Below, piece after piece: positions 59,781-64,000 of a stretch of DNA of 64,000 bases. Below the pieces are notes generated by a model that saw nothing but the letters and a program-made list of their open reading frames with translations, ran no database searches and was not told where the DNA came from. Source of the DNA: Malurus cyaneus samueli (taxonomy: Eukaryota > Chordata > Aves > Passeriformes > Maluridae); assembly GCA_009741485.1 (NCBI GenBank), contig CM019228.1, positions 12,941,511-13,005,510 of the forward strand, read 5' to 3'. A program made the translations under genes and the position numbers. How positions within the stretch are numbered: position 1 is the stretch's first letter; each line of letters begins with the position of its first letter.

Positions 59781-60125
59781 GGTTGGGTGGGATGTTAAAG
59801 CCATCCAGTGCCACCCCTGCCATGGCAGGGGCACCTCCACTGTCCAGGCTCTCCCAGCCAATTGTCCAGCCTGGCCTTGGACACTGCCAGGGATCCAGGG
59901 GCAGCCACAGCTTCTCTGGGCACCCTGTGCCAGGGCCTGCCCACCCTCCCAGGGAAACAATTCCTCCCAATATCCCATCCATCCCTGCCCTCTGGCAGTG
60001 GGAAGTCATTCCCTGTGTCCTGTCCCTCCATCCCTTGTCCCCCAGTCCCTCTCCAGCTCTCCTGGAGCCCTTTAGGCCCCAAAAGGGGCTCTGAGCTCTC
60101 CATGGATCCTTCTCCCCTCCAGGTG
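59781..60125 (-). mobile_element. CR1 LINE 3' end, antisense (copy B, clean)
   Basis: Unlike its surroundings this stretch is almost error-free and fits the shared CR1 sequence of the window better than copy A does, for example GCCTGCCCACCCTCCCAGGG. See the finding on repeat-driven polishing. Confidence 0.92.
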
Positions 60126-60527
60126 GCACCCCCAGCTGTCTAATCTGGCTCCAGAAGCTCCAGCCCTTCATGTCAGCTTAAGAGCTCCCCACAAAGCAGG
60201 TGCCCTCTGGGTGCTCAGAGCCAGGCAGAAATTTCCTGTGAAAACAGTCATTTAACAACAAAACCAAGGTGATATTACAAGACCCTGACTTGTGGAAGCA
60301 TCTGCTTAGGCTTGGATCATTCTGGAGAAAATAAAAATATGGGATATTAAAGTCAAAAGCCTAAAGGGAATATCACTATCCCGAGGACAGCTCTGCAGGG
60401 AGGACATCCAGGGCTGGCATTGTGAGGCTCTCAGGGATCCCCACCCTTCTCCAGTGCTTTTCCTCTTGGCACAATGATGCGGTGATGCCTCTTGGGTGAG
60501 CAGTTATTCCCCAGCAAGCTGCTACTC
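60126..60527. other. Copy B: non-coding, no gene seen
   Basis: Equivalent of 45,926-46,317, with a low-error patch at about 60,360-60,510. Confidence 0.55.
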
Positions 60528-60655
60528 CAGTTCTGTCCAGTCTGCACGTCCTGTTGGCCATGCTCAGCCGGTCCTAGTGTGCACCCTGTCCTGGCCATAC
60601 TGTCCTGGCCATCTCAGCCCTGCCCAGTGTCCCCCTGTCCTGGCCATCTCCCGGG
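60528..60655. repeat. Minisatellite, about 36-bp unit (copy B)
   Basis: Equivalent of 46,318-46,452, about the same length, with indels in the first unit. Confidence 0.8.
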
Positions 60656-61159
60656 ATGTGGCTTCTTCCAAGGCACTTGCAGCTGCCCCTTGCCCAACAG
60701 GGCTCACATTGAAACACCAGGAGGGACAAAGCAGAGGCTTGGTGGGAAGGACATCGACCAGAGGGACCCATTGGCTCGTACCTGAGATCTTCCAGGGCAT
60801 GTTGTCACCGCTCGTCAGCCCTTCAGGAATATGCTGAACCCATCTTTGTCCCTCTGGAGAAAGCCCTTTGCCTGCAGACACCGGCAGGGGTGGCCTGTGA
60901 CAGGCCAGGCAGCAGCTGAGCCCCTGCATGATGGGGCCATCGCCCTGCCAGCTCTTCTCCTGCCTACCCCTTGCCCAGCAGGAGCTCTCTGCAGTTCACT
61001 GAGCCTCTTGCTAAAACATCTTTTGACATTTTGATTTGAGGCAATAAAGGTCAGGACTCCTCCGAGGCAATGGCAATGTGAGTTTAGTGAACAATGACCT
61101 GTCAGAGGCTGTCCACTGCTGCGGCCTCCTTTGGGGGCTAGGGGGAGGCTGGGGGGCCT
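60656..61159. other. Copy B: non-coding, no gene seen
   Basis: Equivalent of 46,453-46,928, with moderate noise. Confidence 0.55.
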
Positions 61160-63909
61160 CTGGTGCCTGATCCTGGGGGGCTGTGCTGCCTGCGGGCTGC
61201 TATGGGGCTGTACGGGTTTGCACTTCGTGGGGACTCGTGCTGGCTGGGCGGCTATCCTGGGGCTGTGTGAGTCCATGATCGATCCGGGGCTGGCGATGGG
61301 GCTGTGCCTTCTCAGCTCCATTCCTGGGGACTTCGCTTATCCTGGGGACTGTGCTGATCCTGGGGCGGCTGTGCCTATCCTGGCGGGTTGGCCTGATCCG
61401 GACTGTGCTGCTGGACGCTGTGCCGAGCTGGGGTGTGCCCTAATCCCTGGGACTGTAACCTGATGGCTGAGGCCTGTAAGCTGTCCTGGGGCTTGTGCCT
61501 GATCTGGGGGCTGTGCCTAGCATCCTGGGAGCTGTGCCTGAAGTCCTGGGGGCTGTGCTGCCTAGACTTTCCTGGGGGCCCTGTGCCTGATCTGGGGGCG
61601 TGGCTGATCCTGGGCTGCTATCCTGGGGGCTGTGCCCTAGAGATCCCTGGGCGGCTGTGCCTGATCCTGGGGGGCTGTGCCTGCAATTCCTGGGGGCTGT
61701 GCCTATTCCGGGATCGTGGGGGCTGTGCCTGATGCTCTGGGGCATGTGCCTGATCCTGGGGGCTGCTGCCCTGATCCTTGGGGGCTTTGCCTGGCAGGCC
61801 TGTGCCTGATATCGTGGGGGCTGTGCCGATCCTGGGGGCTGTGCTGTCCGGGGGCGGTGCCCGATCCATAGGGGGGCTGTGCCTGATCGCTGGGGGCTGT
61901 GCCTGATCCTGGGGCTGTGCTGCCCTATCCTGGCGGGAAGCTCGTGCCTGATCCCTGCGGCGGCTTGTGCCTGACCTCCTCGGGGCGATGCTGTCTGGGC
62001 GGCTCCGGGTGTGCTGCCCTGATCCTGGGGGCTGTGCCTTATGCCTGGGGGCTGTGCTGATCTGGGCTGGTGCTGTCGTGGGGCTTGCCTAGATCCTGGG
62101 GGGCTGTGCTCTGATCCTGGGGGCTGTGCCTGATCCCTGGGGCTGTGCCTGGATCCTGGGGGGCTGTGCTGCCCTAGATCCCTGCGGGGGCTGTGCCTGA
62201 TCTGGGGGCTGTGCCTCGATCCTGGGGGCTGTCTACCTGCTGGCCCCTCCGGGGTGATCCTGGGGGCTGTGCCTGATCCTGGGCTGTGCTGCATCCTGGG
62301 GCCGTGCCTGATTCGGGTGCTGCCTGATCCTGGGGCTGTGCTGGCCCTGATCCTGGGGGCTGTGCCTTCCTGGGTCCCGACTCGGGCTGTGCCTATCCTG
62401 GGGTGGCTGACCTGATCCTGGGGCATCTGATCCTCGGGGCGGGCTATCTGGCGTGCCTGATCCTGGGGGCTGTTGCCTGACCGGCTTGGGCTGATCTGCT
62501 TGGCGGCGGGCTGTTGCTGATCCTGGGGCTGTCTGCTCCTGATCCTGGGGGCCTGTGCCTGATCCTGGGGCTGGCCTGATCTCGTGGCTGCCCTGATCTC
62601 TGGGGGCATGTGCCTGATCCTGGGGGCTGTGACCTTTACTGGGGCCCATCCCTGGGAAGGGCTGTGGTGAGTCCTGGGGGTGTGCCCCTGATCCGTGGGG
62701 GAGCTGTAGTCCGTATCCTGGGGGCTGGCTGTGCCCTGATCCCTGGGGGCTTGTGCCTGATCCTGGGGGCGTGCTGTGCCTGACTCCTGGGGGCATGCTG
62801 TCTGGAGTCCTCGGGAGGCTGATCCTGCCTGGGCTGCTGATCCTAGGCGGGCTTTGCCTGATCCCTGGGGGCTGTGCCTGATCCTGGGGAGCTGTTCTCC
62901 GTGACCTGGGTCCTGTGGGTGTCCTGACGGGGCTGTGCCTGATCCTGGGGCTGTGCCTGGATCCTGGGGGCTGTGCCTATCCGGAGCTGTGCGACGGCGT
63001 GGCTGATGCCCTGACGGGGCTGTGCCTGATCTCTGGGGAGCTGTGCACTATTCGGGGAAATGAGTCCTGTTGGGGGCTGTGCTGCCCTGAGTCCGGGGGG
63101 CTGTGCCTAGCATCTGGGGCTGTGCTGCCCTGATCGTGGGGGCTGTGCCACGATCCTGGGCCTGTGCCTGATCCTGGGGCTGTGCTGCCCTGAGATCACG
63201 GGGGCTGTGCCTGATCCTGCGGGGCTGCTCTCATCGTGCTGACTGCGCTTGATCTGGGGGCCTCTTGATCTGGGGGCTGTGCCTGATTCCTGGGGCTGTG
63301 GCTACGATCCTGGGGGGCTGTGCCTTGACTCCGGCGTGGCCTGTAGCTGCCTCTATCCTGGGGCTGGCCTACTGAGGTTCGTGCTCTCCGATCCTCGGGG
63401 CGCTGTTGCCTGCCTGGGGTGTTATCCTGGGGGCTGTGCCTTCCTGGGGGCTGTGCTGCCCTGATCCTGGTGGCGGCTGTGCCTGATCCTGGGGGGCTGT
63501 GCCCGATCCTGGGGGCTGTGCTGCCCTGATCCTGGGCGGGATCTGGTGGCTGTCCCGGGCTGTGCCTGCCTGGCGGCGGCTGTCGGCTTGCCTGATCCTG
63601 GGGCTGTGCCGACTCCTGGGGGCTGTGCTGCCGCTGATCCTGGGGGGCTGTGCGTGTCCATCGGGGGGTCGATCGGGGGCTGTGCTGCCCTGATCCTGGG
63701 GCTGTGCCTGATTCCTGGGGGCTGTGCGCTGATCTGGGGCGGCTGATCCTGCGAGAGCTGTTGCCCTTGAGTTCCCTGGGTGCTTGGTCCTGATCCTGGA
63801 GGGGCTGTGCCGATCCTGGGGGCTGTGCTCGATTCCTGGGGGCGTTTCTGACCCTGGGTGTCCTGACTCCGGGCTGTGCCTGATCCTGGGGGCTGTGCTG
63901 CCCGATCCT
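61160..63909 (+). repeat. Minisatellite, 19-bp unit, roughly 140 copies (copy B)
   Basis: About 2.75 kb of noisy CCTGATCCTGGGGGCTGTG units, against 475 bp in copy A. The flanks are the same on both sides: GGAGGCTGGGGGG on the left and CTGGCACATTCC on the right. The long minus-strand frames here (up to 389 codons, rich in Pro, Gln, Ser, Arg) come from the repeat and from random indels. Unit count is approximate since raw-read insertions inflate length. Confidence 0.92.
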
Positions 63910-64000
63910 GGCACATTCCAGGGCAAGGGAGGATCCCTGCTGGTGGGGCAGGCTCAGGGGTTTGCAGAGGGACACAGGCTGGCCCGCTGCTGCCTGAAAT

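Larger units (their letters stand above)
48383..64000 (+). repeat. Large duplication, copy B (error-rich), continues past the window
   Basis: Collinear with copy A from GGTGTGCAGCCTCCGCAGAC to the window end, but crowded with one-base insertions and deletions and spurious CG dinucleotides in most parts. Homopolymer and single-base indels outnumber substitutions, as in raw single-molecule long reads and unlike natural divergence. The noise is uneven: moderate at 48.4-53 kb, very high at 55.2-56.3 kb, low at 59.76-60.13 and 60.36-60.50 kb, high again in the 19-bp array. It is longer than copy A mainly because two minisatellites are longer. Confidence 0.92.

Noticed and set aside
61440..62609. 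389-codon minus-strand frame, rich in Pro, Gln, Ser and Arg
   Set aside because: It lies entirely within the 19-bp minisatellite of the error-rich copy; the repeat keeps all frames open and copy A has different frames at the same place.

Overview
The window reads as vertebrate, almost certainly bird and probably passerine, nuclear DNA. The evidence is a set of 5'-truncated CR1 LINE fragments whose 3' ends carry the avian ATTCTGTGATT-type tail, two copies of an LTR-like repeat beginning TGTCTTGGTTTG, many GC-rich minisatellites, and no compact gene organisation. I found no protein-coding gene, exon series, rRNA or tRNA that I can support. The long open frames are either produced by tandem repeats or have no recognisable domain. 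This is best treated as intergenic or intronic accessory sequence.

Layout. Positions 1-21,750 are mostly unique non-coding sequence with five CR1 pieces (3.6, 8.5, 9.4, 10.7-11.1 and 15.7-16.0 kb) and a 23-bp minisatellite at 5.4 kb. At 21.75-22.52 kb lies a minisatellite built on a 10-bp motif. From 23.6 to 28.2 kb there is a CR1 3' end, a 20-bp minisatellite, an unclassified repeat in three copies (two tandem, one inverted 2 kb away) and a 159-bp almost pure purine tract containing 37 consecutive A. A 25-N assembly gap at 31,164-31,188 is flanked on both sides by the same ~320 bp. From 32.5 to 35.4 kb come two CR1 3' ends and an LTR-like element containing a 69-bp tandem repeat.

The dominant structure is a large duplication. 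Copy A (about 35,375-47,498) is repeated, same order and orientation, as copy B (48,383 to the window end), after an unduplicated spacer of about 0.9 kb. Copy A is mostly clean. Most of copy B is full of single-base insertions and deletions, as in unpolished single-molecule long reads, and its noise level changes sharply along its length. Copy B also carries much longer minisatellites: the 21-bp array is ~1.07 kb against 0.32 kb, and the 19-bp array ~2.75 kb against 0.48 kb. The simplest reading is a false duplication made by long-read gap filling, in which the noisy copy keeps more realistic repeat lengths. A true 13-kb tandem duplication followed by poor sequencing cannot be excluded from sequence alone.

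I did not find a convincing new biological system. The points most worth checking are the A/B duplication, the collapsed minisatellites, the duplicated gap flanks, the LTR-like repeat with a variable internal minisatellite, and the unclassified repeat trio at 25.4-28.2 kb.
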